Shown here in pieces: positions 44,436-54,720 of a DNA stretch of 64,000 bases. The stretch's first letter is position 1, and each line of letters opens with the position of its first letter. The notes below the pieces were generated by a model. That model ran no database searches and was not told where the DNA came from. It saw only the letters and a list, made by a program, of their open reading frames with translations. A program made the position numbers and the translations under genes. The stretch spans positions 11,532,001 through 11,596,000 of the forward strand of contig CM059622.1 in assembly GCA_030435675.1 (NCBI GenBank), in the 5' to 3' direction. The DNA comes from Steinernema hermaphroditum (taxonomy: Eukaryota > Nematoda > Chromadorea > Rhabditida > Steinernematidae).

Positions 44436-45728
44436 CTTGTTGTCAGCGGTCAACAACGTTGTTTCCACATGAATTACCAAAATTGTAAATCGCTCGCGCT
44501 CGCGCACTTGTGGATCGCGTTACACCCAACAACGCCATCGCAGACGAGGTGAGATGAGCGGGACCCTTCTTGACTACGACCTTCGGCACGTTCTACGACC
44601 TTCGGCACGGCTTCGTCCGATCTTCCGCTGTGGTAAACGGAGACGTGATGATCAAGAGGTTCTCCATCGATGTCACGGTGTCTTCCAGTTTCGTCGACCG
44701 AGCCTTCATAGGTGGAGGAGACAGGATAGTCGAGATGAGCGGGACCCTTTTTGAAGAGACCGGTAAAGATTCCTCCAAAGCCAGGTTCAGCTTCTTTTCA
44801 GCAACCGGGATGCCAGAATTGATGCTATTTCTATTCCTATTGCTACCAAAATACCTGTACATGTTAAGAGTTTAATTTTTCCATAAGTTATTCAAGTTCT
44901 GTCGGCTTCCTGAAGTTGCTTTCACTTCAACTTCTATTGCAGGATAAACGTGTAGGCATTCAACTTTCATTGATGATCTACAAGCTCATCACTTCAATTA
45001 AAGTTGTGGTTCCGCAGTTTGTATATTCCCTACAAATCGGCAATGTCAACGACATTTAGAAACGTTACTAATTACGCAAAAAAAATAGAAAAAGAGTTGT
45101 GCGGAATTCTCCTTCGGACTTCTGCGGACTCGAAGTCGCGAAGATCTGAATCCTGTTGATGCGCAGGTGCACAACGGACGGAAGGAAAAGCCATTTTTGG
45201 TTCAGGCTGGCGGCGCAGACTTCGGAATTGCAGCGGTTCTTCGGCTTCTTTGACGGTGCAGTTCATCTTGATAACCAAAAAACTACGGCTCCCGGTGTTC
45301 CAAGTCTTCCGGTAAGCCAATAACGACAGCGAACAGCGACAGCTCTCACAACTCATTTAAAGGATCTCAGAGAGAGCGATTAGACGACCCTAACGATCGG
45401 CACAAAAAATTGTCGAAAACATCAAAAGTTTTTAGTACAAGTAGTTTGTTGTTGTGTGACAGTTTTCTTCCAGACCTTCGTTATATCCACCTTCCTCACA
45501 AAAACCACATTGTTGGATATCAGAGCCACCCACGATCGGATGCCGTACGAATTCAGCCAATTTCCACGCTCCTGCTTGCATAATAAATTTCATTTTCACA
45601 GGACCTATACATATTGCTCCCAGTTCTATTCATACTTCTCAAAAAGAATCTTGGTAAACACGTTCCATTCCCGCCGATATATAAGAGTCTGGGTGAGAAA
45701 TATTGGACATTTCCGAAATTCTTCCACC
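44436..45728. other. Intergenic with short direct repeats
   Basis: GAGATGAGCGGGACCC occurs at 44551 and again at about 44732; CTACGACCTTCGGCACG is tandemly repeated near 44573-44606. Overlapping ORFs on both strands (44570-44875 plus, 44593-44862 minus) are unrecognised. The minus ORF 45072-45356 likewise. Confidence 0.4.
45678..45684 (+). promoter_or_regulatory. TATA box of secreted peptide 1
   Basis: TATATAA followed by GAGTCT, 45 bp before the ATG at 45729. The paralogue at 47398 has the related ATTTAAGAG at a similar distance. Confidence 0.5.
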
Positions 45729-46027
45729 ATGATGTTCTTCCTTGTCGTATTCGTTCTTCCTCTGCTTTTCGATTTGAGTCAAGCGAGACGCCGCTGGAAT
45801 AGTGAGCCGGACGACCTTAGTTGGAGGTACAGCGCTAAAACGTTTGGCCGGTTTGGTGAGTTATGCGTCGACGTCGAACATTATGATTTCTTGCAGTTCC
45901 CATCGTCTCCACCTCCGAAGCACTAGGCCCTCAAAGCGGCGGACCAGTAGACAACGAATTCGGAAATACCATACCGAGATACTCTTCATGGTGGTCAATC
46001 GCCGCCAAGAACAAAAAAATGTTCTGA
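45729..46027 (+). CDS. Small secreted GRF/WW-motif protein 1
   Basis: Two exons (45729-45855 and 45897-46027; 41-bp phase-1 intron) encode 85 residues. The signal peptide MMFFLVVFVLPLLFDLSQA is followed by a basic RRRW start, the motif WRYSAKTFGRFV, a Gly/Pro/Ser linker and the C-terminus RYSSWWSIAAKNKKMF. A polyadenylation signal AATAAA lies at 46080-46085. The paralogue at 47398 shares signal, RYSxK..GRF motif, intron position and WWxIAxKNK ending. GRF is not followed by Gly plus a dibasic site, so it is not a standard RFamide precursor. No cysteines. Secreted peptide or matrix factor of unknown role. Confidence 0.68.
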
Positions 46028-46364
46028 ATGTTGGGAAATGAGAAAAGTTTATGTGTTGTAAAATTGTGGAGATCGTTGAAATAAAACAACACTTCAAATG
46101 TGAGCTTACCAGTTTGCAAGAGTTAAGATACCTACACTACACAATGAACTCGAACCTCCTAAAATGTTGACGGAAATTTTTCGGCTTTGGTGGGACTACG
46201 GCGAGCTTTTTTGAGTTCACGACTTTATTTTATGAATGAAAGGCAAACGCAAGTTATGTCACTGTCAATTACATGGACGACTTCGGAGGTGGTATCTATT
46301 TTGGAGAGATGGGACTCCGAAAGGTGATTGATGTATGGAGGTAGCTGGAGGTTGCGTGTTCAAC

Positions 46365-46417
46365 GCTGGTGGCGTCGGCGACCTTCGGATTCCCGTCGTC
46401 GGACAACTTGTTGTCAG
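46365..46417 (-). pseudogene. MSDARN ORF family, copy 3 relic
   Basis: Minus strand reads TCTGACAACAAGTTGTCCGA followed by CGACGGGAATCCGAAGGTCG, matching the start region of copies 1 and 2 with ATG changed to TTG. Only about 55 bp are recognisable. Confidence 0.5.
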
Positions 46418-46572
46418 AGGTGGTGCGCGACTTAGGGGCAGCCAACCACAAACGAAAAATAATAAACGCTTTTAGGTTGCGTTTAAATGAAAAAAAAAAA
46501 TGAAATTTTGATTGCCATTTGAGCTAACTACTTTGATACCTCATAAACGTCGTTTTTGTCGGATACAACTGT

Positions 46573-46620
46573 AACCGTTTCGTCGGAACTCTGTGTCCGG
46601 GACTCAAATGTCTCAGCAAC
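46573..46620. mobile_element. Solo right end of the 41578-type hAT MITE
   Basis: CCGTTTCGTCGGAACTCTGT followed by GTCCGGGACTCAAATGTCTC and AGCAAC matches the right arm of the complete MITE (41757-41860) but carries a single repeat unit and no left end. Confidence 0.6.
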
Positions 46621-47397
46621 AAGGAGCGTCAACCCACAATGTGAGTTTTTCAGCTTGATGAATTAAGATACGACCGGTACATTATTTGCCCAATTCGATC
46701 ACCTCAGACTAATTTTTATTGTACTATTTTCCTACCTGGTGCGTCGGCGTTTTTTTCTGGCCTTTTGTTATGTTCCGGACTTCATCTTTTATTCCTCACC
46801 CAATTTACCCCTTTGAGTACTTCTTTTGTTGATGAGTATGAAGAGTTCTTTTGTTGCCTTCAATTGGGCTGTGGTTAACAAATAAAGCGCTTATTCGTTT
46901 TTCAAGCGGTACGCGCCGCCGTCGGTTTGCCTACAATGTTCTTTCTCTTTGATGATGTCGCGCCAAGGAAGAATTACGGGTGATCTACAACTTGAACTTG
47001 GTTTGCGTGCTATACTAGGTGGGCGGGGGACGTCATCTGTTGTCGACATCTCGATCCCCTGATGTATAAACCCGTTGATCTCACATGCTTTAATCAATTG
47101 TCCAACAGGAAATCACGATCAAAGATTTCCTAGCTTCCTCGATAAGTGCCGTCACTCTCACATAGACCTATATTTGCCCGTGCGAACTTGGCGCCTCCGC
47201 CTAAACCAAAGAATCTCTACGTACTTTGGCCGTTCATTAAATGGAAAATGTCATTTCCATTAAGAGGATCGTCCCAAATCCCGTGTTTTCGTGCGATAAT
47301 CATGAATGTTTTAAGCGATTTTCTGAAAACACCCATTATCGTAATATTAGACATTTAAGAGCGGCGTAGTGTCCGTGAGCGGAGCAGCTCTTCTACC
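46621..47397. other. Intergenic, no supported gene
   Basis: Only short unrecognised ORFs; an ATTTAAGAG promoter-like element at about 47353 belongs to the following gene. Confidence 0.45.
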
Positions 47398-47692
47398 ATG
47401 AGACTCTTTCATATTGCTCTTCTGATTCTGTGCGTTGCCTGCGTTATCCAGGCTGACCGTTATCGTTATCGACGCTTAGAGCAGCTCAGGCCTAGATATT
47501 CAGGCAAGATCGCCAGTTATGGGCGTTTCGGTAAGCACTGACGACGAGAGTTAGTACATTATTTCTGCTTTAGCCACCAAGCCGGCTCCTGTGGTGCCTC
47601 GCGAACAAATCGAGGCGAACAGGAATGCACTGAAGGAAACGCTCTTGAGATTCACGTCGTGGTGGGACATAGCTTCCAAGAACAAAGACTGA
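47398..47692 (+). CDS. Small secreted GRF/WW-motif protein 2
   Basis: Paralogue of the gene at 45729. Exons 47398-47530 and 47574-47692 joined by a 43-bp phase-1 intron at the same codon (after GRF) give 83 residues. Signal peptide MRLFHIALLILCVACVIQA, then DRYRYRRLEQLRPRYSGKIA, SYGRFATKPAP, a charged helix EQIEANRNALKETLLR, and the C-terminus FTSWWDIASKNKD. AATAAA at 47800-47805. The middle differs strongly from paralogue 1, while the RYSGK/GRF block and the WWxIAxKNK end are kept, suggesting these two blocks are the functional parts. Confidence 0.68.
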
Positions 47693-48394
47693 CATGGAAC
47701 CATGTGATGAATATATCTATTCGCTGTTGTTTGAAATGTCTCTATGAGATATACTGCATTAGCCGATGTGTTGTTCGGCAGTAGCAGTTGGTGTCCAAAA
47801 ATAAAATTTTGATAAGCAGTCGTTTTTACAAAGGAACTTCCCGAAGTGTCCGCCTCAGATCGAGCTGAAAATTGACAAAAGGTAGGCACATATTAGTGAA
47901 CGTTGACCCAGAAAGCTCAACATACACTTGACCATGTAGGCGCATCGCGAAAGTTACGTCCAAGATATGGATAATATTGTCAAGCCTGCCATAAAGGTTC
48001 GTGCTTGACCTGGGCAGTCTTTGCTATGTGCTTTTTGCTAATTATCGCCGAACATGAATAGTAAAAAAGATCGTCGAAACGGAATCGAACAGGGGCCCGA
48101 AAAATGACAGTCAAGACCCTACCCGGTTTGATATACCCACAGGTGACACTATACTGGACACGTTCAATATGAGAATTTGAACCTTTGAAGAGTGTATAAG
48201 CCAGTGGGTTTTTTTTGAGTTATAAGGGTTAAAATGAGGCTCAGTAATGTGTGCCAATTTCTAGCTTGACGCGGACACTTGAAGCGGTTGTTTTGCTGGA
48301 CAAAGGAATTGCTATGAGAAGTGATTTTTCCCCATGGTTTCGCACCACTCGAAGTTCCCTGTGAACGTCATCGGAGAGATGGTTTCACCGGTGT
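47693..48394. other. Intergenic, no supported gene
   Basis: Nothing recognised; a minus ORF at 47551-47889 is a shadow of secreted gene 2 and its trailer. Confidence 0.45.
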
Positions 48395-49456
48395 GGTGTG
48401 CCGACAACAGCACGCAAAAAAGAGAGCGCAAAAAAGAGCGCGCAGATTTGCAGAGCGCGGAAAGAGGAATGTTACTTTCAAAACTACGTCCGTCTCGTAA
48501 CGTAGCCGACGTTTTCGGATTCGAGATCCCAGCGAAATTCAAAACAGCGGAGGGACTCAAAGCAGATAACAGTTAGTGGTTTAGGATGATTTACGTAATG
48601 TGGTTATATAAGAACAGTTTTTGCTTGCCGACATTACAGATGAAGACATCCGTGCAGTTATTTTTATGAGTGATTCCGGTAGGAAGATATTGGAGAAGTC
48701 TGGGCATATTGATTTCGACGGAACGTTTGGTATCGTCCCTCAGCACATGTACCAGCTCGTAACAATTCACGCATACATCGAAAAATCCTCTGTGCCTCTC
48801 GTCTACTGCGTGAGGAACAAGAAGACAAAACGGCTCTACGAGTATGATGTGTCATTTAAAAATGGATGACTACTAATGTGCAATTTAGGCGGCTTTTCGA
48901 AGAAGTCAACGCAAGCTTCAGGAAGCGCCGAAATAATGCATGTCCGACTTCGAACTGGCAGCATTTGATGCAGCTCGAAAAGCGTGGCCGAATATCACCG
49001 TCAACCTTTGCCACGGGACGAAGAAGATGGCAATGAATGCGTCGAGTACCTAAGAAGGTTGGCTCTGCACAGTCAGTCGCTTCACCCGTCCAATACTGAT
49101 CCGGGAGAAGACTGCGACGACGATGCCGAGAACACTCAAGATACTAGTGTCGAAGTGTCCCCAAATTCAGCCATTTGCATGAGCACCTAATTGGCTTTTA
49201 GTACCTTTTTTTTATCTTTCAAGCGCCGGCGTGTAGGCTTCTTTTGAACTTGTGGAAGCTATGGCTTCGTCAGATAAGTTTCTACGGACTTTTCTACAGC
49301 TACACAGCGGACACTTCGTGCAAAGGTACAGTCTCTGCATGCAGCAGCGTTGCGAGGCGGACTTAGTTTTGAAAGTAACATTCCTCTTTCCGCGCTCTGC
49401 AAATCTGCGCGCTCTTTTTTGCGCTCTCTTTATTTGCGCGCTGTTGTCGGCACACC
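48395..49456. mobile_element. MULE (Mutator-like) DNA transposon, internally deleted
   Basis: Terminal inverted repeats of about 108 bp (48395-48502 and 49349-49456) beginning GGTGTGCCGACAACAGC and containing repeated AGAGAGCGC units, about five mismatches between them. The inside carries MULE transposase blocks on the plus strand. No 9-bp target duplication found (CACCGGTGT left, GTTGCGCGA right), so the exact ends or an old insertion are uncertain. Confidence 0.8.
48540..49190 (+). pseudogene. MULE transposase fragment
   Basis: Plus-strand blocks: FEIPAKFKTAEGLKAD, an intron-like gap, LLADITDEDIRAVIFMSDSG, HIDFDGTFGIVPQHMYQLVT (the DGTF catalytic-Asp motif) and SSVPLVYCV, then after a gap CMSDFELAAFDAARKAWPNI with TVNLCH (second Asp and the CxxH start), and a diverged acidic C-terminus to 49190. 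The H of CxxH, the final Glu region and much of the C-terminus are missing or frameshifted, so it cannot be active. Confidence 0.7.
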
Positions 49457-49897
49457 GTTGCGCGAAGGAGTGATTTTGCTGATGGATTTTTGATGTTCGA
49501 ACCTTTTTCGATTGATAGGCGTTGTTGGTGATCGTTTGCTGTGATTATTTCGCCGTCACCGCGGACAGGGCGCGCGCTAAACAGTATCCCTTTTCCTGTT
49601 GAATTCTGTGAAGCTTACGATCTAAAGATCATAAATTGTTGTGTGCCAAAGGCGAAGTTCACACGTAGAAGACGAGTTTCTGGACCCTGGACCTAAACTT
49701 TAGAGAAAAATTGGAGCCACAACTCGGTTTGTTTGTATTTCGATGGTGGTGAGCACCACCATGGACATCGCAAACCGATAGTAGGTCCCGACGCGACGAG
49801 CTTGACGCGTCCAAAATGCGGGAAGTGGGAAGAACCGATTTGCCGCACCTTTTTGACTCTTCTGCGCGTGAAACTGGGCCCCTCGAGATCGGTTTCA

Positions 49898-50325
49898 GGA
49901 AAAAATAGCACACGGGAAAAAATAGCACAGGGAAAAAATAGCACGGATTTGAAGTTTGAAATCCCACAACGACTGTGTGGGAGGCTCATCTACGTTCGCG
50001 AGTCAGTTTTCCAGTGCTTTGCGTGTTTGTGCGTGTTTTCATGGACGTTGTTTAGCACTGCTATTAATTTCAGGCCTTTCTCCCTCTATCATGGATCAAG
50101 TCGTCATCTGGGGATGCCACGGAAGAACTTGATGATCACTCATCAAACGAGATGGCGATTGACTCAGGATTTGAAGACAATGTATAATACATCGCCAATT
50201 TGTTACGTTTACATTTGTTGATTTAAATGTTGATTCAAAATTCTACTCGACGCTCGGCACACGACAATAAGTTGGAGCGGAAAAGCCCCTGTGTGCTATT
50301 TTTTCCCGTGTGCTATTTTTTACCC
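49898..50325. repeat. Inverted arms made of a 17-bp AAAAAATAGCACACGGG repeat
   Basis: Left arm 49898-49945 has three tandem units; right arm 50289-50325 has two in inverse orientation (GTGTGCTATTTTTTCCC). The layout is like the minisatellite ends of a foldback element with a 340-bp interior. No target duplication recognised. Confidence 0.6.
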
Positions 50326-51059
50326 TAATCGTGCTAGTTTCAGGATTAAAGCATTTCTTTTTATCAGTTTGGGATCGGTTCAAGCATGTCTACGTCTCTA
50401 TGGAATGCATCACCTTGACTTATTAGACAGCATTCCTTCTCCCAAGATGCCGAAGATCCGCTGCAGCGGATGTTTACGCCGTCAGCCAAGCAGAAGATGG
50501 CCCTCTACTACACTCCTCCAGTTAAAACAGCTTCTTCGCCGCTTTGAAGCCTGCGCATACTGAGAGGATTGTAACACTGTACTTGAATATTGTGCCCGGC
50601 GCCGAACGAAGAAGAAAGCTTGCGCCAATGGTGATGTGCTCTCTCTGTGCCATCGATTCGGGAGCTCGAACCCCGAAAACTCAAACAAGAGCAGAGTCAC
50701 CCTCTTTGATCGCCTGCACTCTCTTATATCGTTCCTCGCTTCCTGGATGATCCAATCAAAGGCACCGGTACAGTCAAGGGAATTCTTTTGTGTTACGGCC
50801 CCCAAACAAAGAGCACCCGACATACGTCATATTTTTGGCGAGACCGGTAAAAATGCGCGCTTTCTGGGAGATGGGGCGTTCCAACAACGACGTATTTACC
50901 TTCGTGGTATCTCTAGGAATCTGAGAGCTCGAGTGAGCTTTTCGAGCGTACGACTTTTTACGAGTTTATCTTCTGGTATCATAGGCTTAGGCCTTGCGAG
51001 ATGACTCATATATGCATCCGCCCTGGGAACGCATTGTGTACATATTTTATCCTCGTGAC
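50326..51059. other. Intergenic with unsupported ORFs
   Basis: Overlapping open frames (50544-50750, 50636-51004 plus; 50482-50823 minus) with basic composition but no domain. CTACGACTTT and similar words only. No supported gene. Confidence 0.4.
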
Positions 51060-51067
51060 ATCTCTAG

Positions 51068-51992
51068 CAGGGGTGGGCAAGGGGTGGGTCGATTATGGTC
51101 CCGCAACGAAATCCCTGAATTCGCAATGTACCGCGACGGTCGCGTTGGTGTGTAAAATACGATGGATTTGTGGGCAGTTTACAGTAAAAATGGCCAGTTT
51201 ACCCCTTTTTTCTCGGCTGGGGTAGGCATAAAGGGGTCTACCCGATAGTACGTGGCTTGATAAACGATCATGTTGCAATACATAAGGCAAAATGACGATT
51301 TCTCCGCAAAAGTCAGGCTCTTAGGCCAAAAACAGCAATGAAGCATAGTAATTTCGATGTACTGCTGCATAGAGCTAGGCGAGCTCTATCGATTAGACCC
51401 TACTTTACCCCGCCCCCCCCCCCAACCAAGGAAAATGAGGTAAACTGGCCAATTTTGCAATTCTACCGTATGTTCCTGCCATTGAGGGATATCGTTGCGG
51501 GACCACATTTACTTATTTTCAGTTTTTGTCCAATTTCTGTAATGACCATCACGTCTTTTCTCTGCAGCATCTTCTAGAGGCGGAAAATCCACATTCAAAA
51601 CTTGTGGGGTTAAGAAACCTATGAAGGATTTCCACCAAAAGTCAGCCTCTTAGGCGAAATCCGCCAATGAAGCATAGTAATTTCGATGTACTGCTGCATA
51701 GAGCTAGGCGAGCTCTATTGATTAGACCCCCCTTTACTCCCCCCCCGGCCGAGAAAAATGGGGTAAACAGGTCATCTTATGTAAATCTACCGTATTTACC
51801 TGCCATTGAGGGAGATCGTTGCGGGACCACACGCTAAACCTCCTACTTCACTTCAATGTTTTGGCCCATACCTGTAATGACGATCGCGTATTTTTTTGCA
51901 CTATCTTGTAGGGAAGCCCACTTCACTATGACTTCATCCCCCTCCACCCCCACCACCCCTTTTTGAAATAGGCCCACCCTTGCCCAGCACTG
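51068..51992. mobile_element. Non-autonomous hAT element, 925 bp
   Basis: Ends CAGGGGTGGGCAAGG and CCTTGCCCAGCACTG are imperfect inverted repeats of the canonical hAT type (CAGxGxTGGGCAA). Flanked by a perfect 8-bp target duplication ATCTCTAG (51060-51067 and 51993-52000). The interior is a tandem duplication and has no transposase. Confidence 0.9.
51300..51960. repeat. Two tandem units of about 330 bp inside the hAT element
   Basis: AAGTCAGxCTCTTAGGC, CAATGAAGCATAGTAATTTC, GCATAGAGCTAGGCGAGCTC and TTGCGGGACCACA recur in order in 51307-51636 and 51637-51960, about 85 percent alike by eye. Each unit holds a C-run (51413-51423 and 51740-51747). Confidence 0.8.
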
Positions 51993-52027
51993 ATCTCTAG
52001 CAAACGGTATGAACATGACATGCATCG

Positions 52028-52852
52028 CTAAAACACAAATTGGTGATATAGGGTATATATATTACGGGTTTCATCATAGCTTTTTGAAACCTTCTTCAAC
52101 TTTTCGACAGCTTCAAGCTCCTCGCAATTGTGTTCGCCGATATCGTTTTGGCACTTATCTACGGACAGTAATAGTTTCTTTCCGCACATTTGATCCCTGT
52201 GGAGCCGTACTGTTTTGTAGATTTTCGCAACGAAAGGAACGCGGCAATCCAAGTTCCTACTTATCTTAAGCTCACAAAACTGGGACTGGCGGAGAAGGTG
52301 GCGTAGCTGATCAACTTGTTTCTTCTTTAAATGTCCATACGTCGATTCCAATTTTCTGAGACATTTCTTTTCGATAAGTTTCTCCATGAGTGCCCATGCC
52401 AACGTCCGCAATCTGCCCATCAGTGTGAGGTCCGTGATTAGTAGCCTTCCAATGATCTCAGCTACTTCATTGCTCACCCCAAAACAGTCCAAACTCAGCG
52501 ATATGACATTCGCATAAGCTGCTCGACGACAAAGCTCCTTCATGATGGAAGGATTGAACTGAACATTTGCATAAATTGAAAGATATATCTCGCCACAGTG
52601 ATTCGGTTTTTGTTCGATGTTCAGAACAGTATCCTCTTCTATCCTCAAAAAATATGTACGTGCGCTGCTCCACGGACGGATGACCAGACAATGTGAGCCT
52701 TGCGGCATGTCAACAAAAAAAGAATAGTTCCTGCTCAGGTGAGCTTCGGCCAATTCGCCGTAGAGGCCAGGTAGATGGAGAGCTTCTTGAACCAGAACGC
52801 GGCTAGAGCGTGAGAGGACCTCCTCGACGAAACACACAGGAACAGAATCCAT
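52028..52852 (-). CDS. Nematode-specific F-box-associated-like protein
   Basis: Single-exon minus-strand ORF of 274 residues starting MDSVPVCFVEEVLSRSSRVL and continuing VQEALHLPGLYGELAEAHLS. The MDSVPxxFxExVL opening followed by a region on how the protein reads body segments is characteristic of large lineage-expanded nematode families (often loosely annotated with F-box-like proteins in Caenorhabditis and Pristionchus). The middle has Leu-rich strands and the C-terminus is basic and helical (SDxCQNDIGEHNCEELEAVE-like). No transmembrane segment or signal. Ends exactly 28 bp from the hAT element's target duplication. Function unknown; family call is from pattern memory only. Confidence 0.5.
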   Translation of the reverse strand: MDSVPVCFVEEVLSRSSRVLVQEALHLPGLYGELAEAHLSRNYSFFVDMPQGSHCLVIRPWSSARTYFLRIEEDTVLNIEQKPNHCGEIYLSIYANVQFNPSIMKELCRRAAYANVISLSLDCFGVSNEVAEIIGRLLITDLTLMGRLRTLAWALMEKLIEKKCLRKLESTYGHLKKKQVDQLRHLLRQSQFCELKISRNLDCRVPFVAKIYKTVRLHRDQMCGKKLLLSVDKCQNDIGEHNCEELEAVEKLKKVSKSYDETRNIYTLYHQFVF

Positions 52853-53500
52853 AAGGAGTTCTTGTGGGTTGTTTGTCCTGTGTGATATTGTGACTTAAAT
52901 CTATTCTCCGATTCGGAAAGCGATGCTGAACGGCATGGAAAAGACTGATTGGTGGTGGTGCGAAATCGAAAAAGGTCGGTGCAAAGGGCCGAATGGAGTG
53001 CGACTTTCAAAAAAGTCAAGCCTTGTTCATACTCTCTCCGATGGGACGTGAGCCGACTTCGGCCGACGCTCGGCCTACGCCGTTGGAAGGATAGTGAGCG
53101 AGGTTCAAATCCTCAAGAACAGGACGCATGAAAAAGGTAAAATGCGCAAATCGGTGTTTTAACCGTTATGCCAGATCACATAAACTTAGATTCTCACAGA
53201 ACGATACCCGTATCGGAATTTCCGCTCATATTTCTCAGCTTCCTTCTTCACAACCTTCGGTTTGTGAGGATAAACGGGTCTCACGTTCACAGAGCTACCG
53301 TCTTGATCGACCTTATCAACGTTCCATCTCATCTCATCGCAGTTACACCATAATAAATATTTCTAATTCAACCTGAAACTATGGACAGCGACATGCTAGA
53401 AAACAGTCTAGCACCCACACATCGCCTATCTTCTTAAAAGCACCATTCGTCTCCACTCACCAACGACGGCAATCCCAATACTTTACCTGACATCGCCGAT
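52853..53500. other. Intergenic, no supported gene
   Basis: A GAGGTTCAAATCCTC motif at about 53101-53115 looks like a tRNA T-arm, but no complete tRNA can be folded around it. Otherwise nothing recognised. Confidence 0.4.
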
Positions 53501-54560
53501 ATGTTTCGGAAAGCCCTTCTCTTTTTCCTTTTCCCAACCCTTACTTTCGGATCCTATTTCGAATTAGACCTCGAGGTCTCCCGAACCGTTCACCCATGCC
53601 AGGACTTCTACAAGTTCATCTGCAACCCGACGAAGCCGAAACGACTCTTTCATGCACACCCACGGACAGAAGTGTATTAGGGAAGTTCTTGACGCATTCA
53701 CCAACTACTCGGTCCCGATTTCGGACTTCATTCGGGAGATATACATCAGAAATCACTAGGACCCTGTTCGAAGAAGGTCGTTTTGTCGGAGCGGACGGTG
53801 AACTGCGTCTATAAGGAGTGCTCTGGATATGTGAAAGGAATAGTCTTCGGGTTCAAAAGCACGACCGACGAAAACGATCAGATGGATCTGCAAAAGCTGA
53901 ACATCACGGCCAAGTACGTCGAAGTTGAGCTCAGTGAGAAAGAAAAAGTTTGCCTTCTCCAGTAGACTACAGTCCTCTTATCTTTTTTATAGAAGATAAA
54001 AGGCGTTCCAATTTTCAATGGTAAGCTGAAAATTTCGCCAATCGCGTATCTTAATCTCCCCGTGGCGAAAATGTGGACTGAACGGAATCTGTGGATATCA
54101 AAGGCCACGGCGGATGAATTCAGGAAATATGCTCAAGTGTTGGTAGAAGAAACTGTAGCTCAGATCGAGGTTGGCTAGAGGGGGGTTTTAAGGCTATTTG
54201 AGGCATCTTCAGAAACAAGCGTGGATCCCCGATTCGAAGAAGGCCAAGATCATCGAATCAATCGAGAAAATCAACCAAATCCTCTTTGTATCCGAGTCTC
54301 TAAGGAATCTGAATAACGTCGAAGTTGCTATCAGCTTCTACGTATCATAATTTAAGAAATATGAGAACTACCTGGACAGTTACAGTTCCGTTGCTGCGAC
54401 AGCCCCCAATGGGATCTTTTTTTCTCCCCTGACGGCCAGCTCACGAAGAGCGAAGCCATTGCCGACGTCGAGGGCACGAGAATCGCCCTGAAAGCCCTCC
54501 GGAAGGCCGTCTTCAGCAGCCGATCTCGCTCGGCACGTAATTTGCAATTTGAGTCCTACC
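53501..54560 (+). pseudogene. M13 peptidase (neprilysin-like), eroded
   Basis: Signal sequence MFRKALLFFLFPTLTFGSYF then VHPCQDFYKFICN, the M13 N-terminal CxDFYxxxC signature. Downstream pieces in changing frames: REVLDAFTNYSVPISDFIRE, KLKISPIAYLNLPVAKMWTE, AWIPDSKKAKIIESIEKINQ, VAATAPNGIFF, and GQLTKSEAIADVEGTRIALK, which matches the ENIADxxG block (third zinc ligand Glu kept). The HExxH zinc-binding exon is missing. There are several frame jumps, an in-frame TAA before FKKYENYLDS, and a shift at a T-run near 54417. M13 enzymes are membrane or secreted zinc endopeptidases of neuropeptides; this copy cannot be catalytic. Confidence 0.6.
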
Positions 54561-54720
54561 GCGAAAGATCGCCCCCCTTTCGATTGCCCGCTTCGTTCTG
54601 TAGCGGTTCTTCTTGATCCTTCCCCCTTGGCGTTTTGTAAGTCAGCGCCTCTTTGCACCGTTCATTCTCTGTCTTCTCCTTCTCTCCGTTCACTTCGATT
54701 TGACGTGTTGTATTGCAGAT

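Noticed and set aside
45729..45855. FGRF read as an RFamide neuropeptide precursor
   Set aside because: After splicing the residue after GRF is Val or Ala, not Gly plus a dibasic site, so no amidated peptide can be made.
53020..53125. Possible tRNA with long variable arm around GAGGTTCAAATCCTC
   Set aside because: The T-arm is convincing but no A box, D-arm or anticodon stem could be folded, and the acceptor strands pair poorly.
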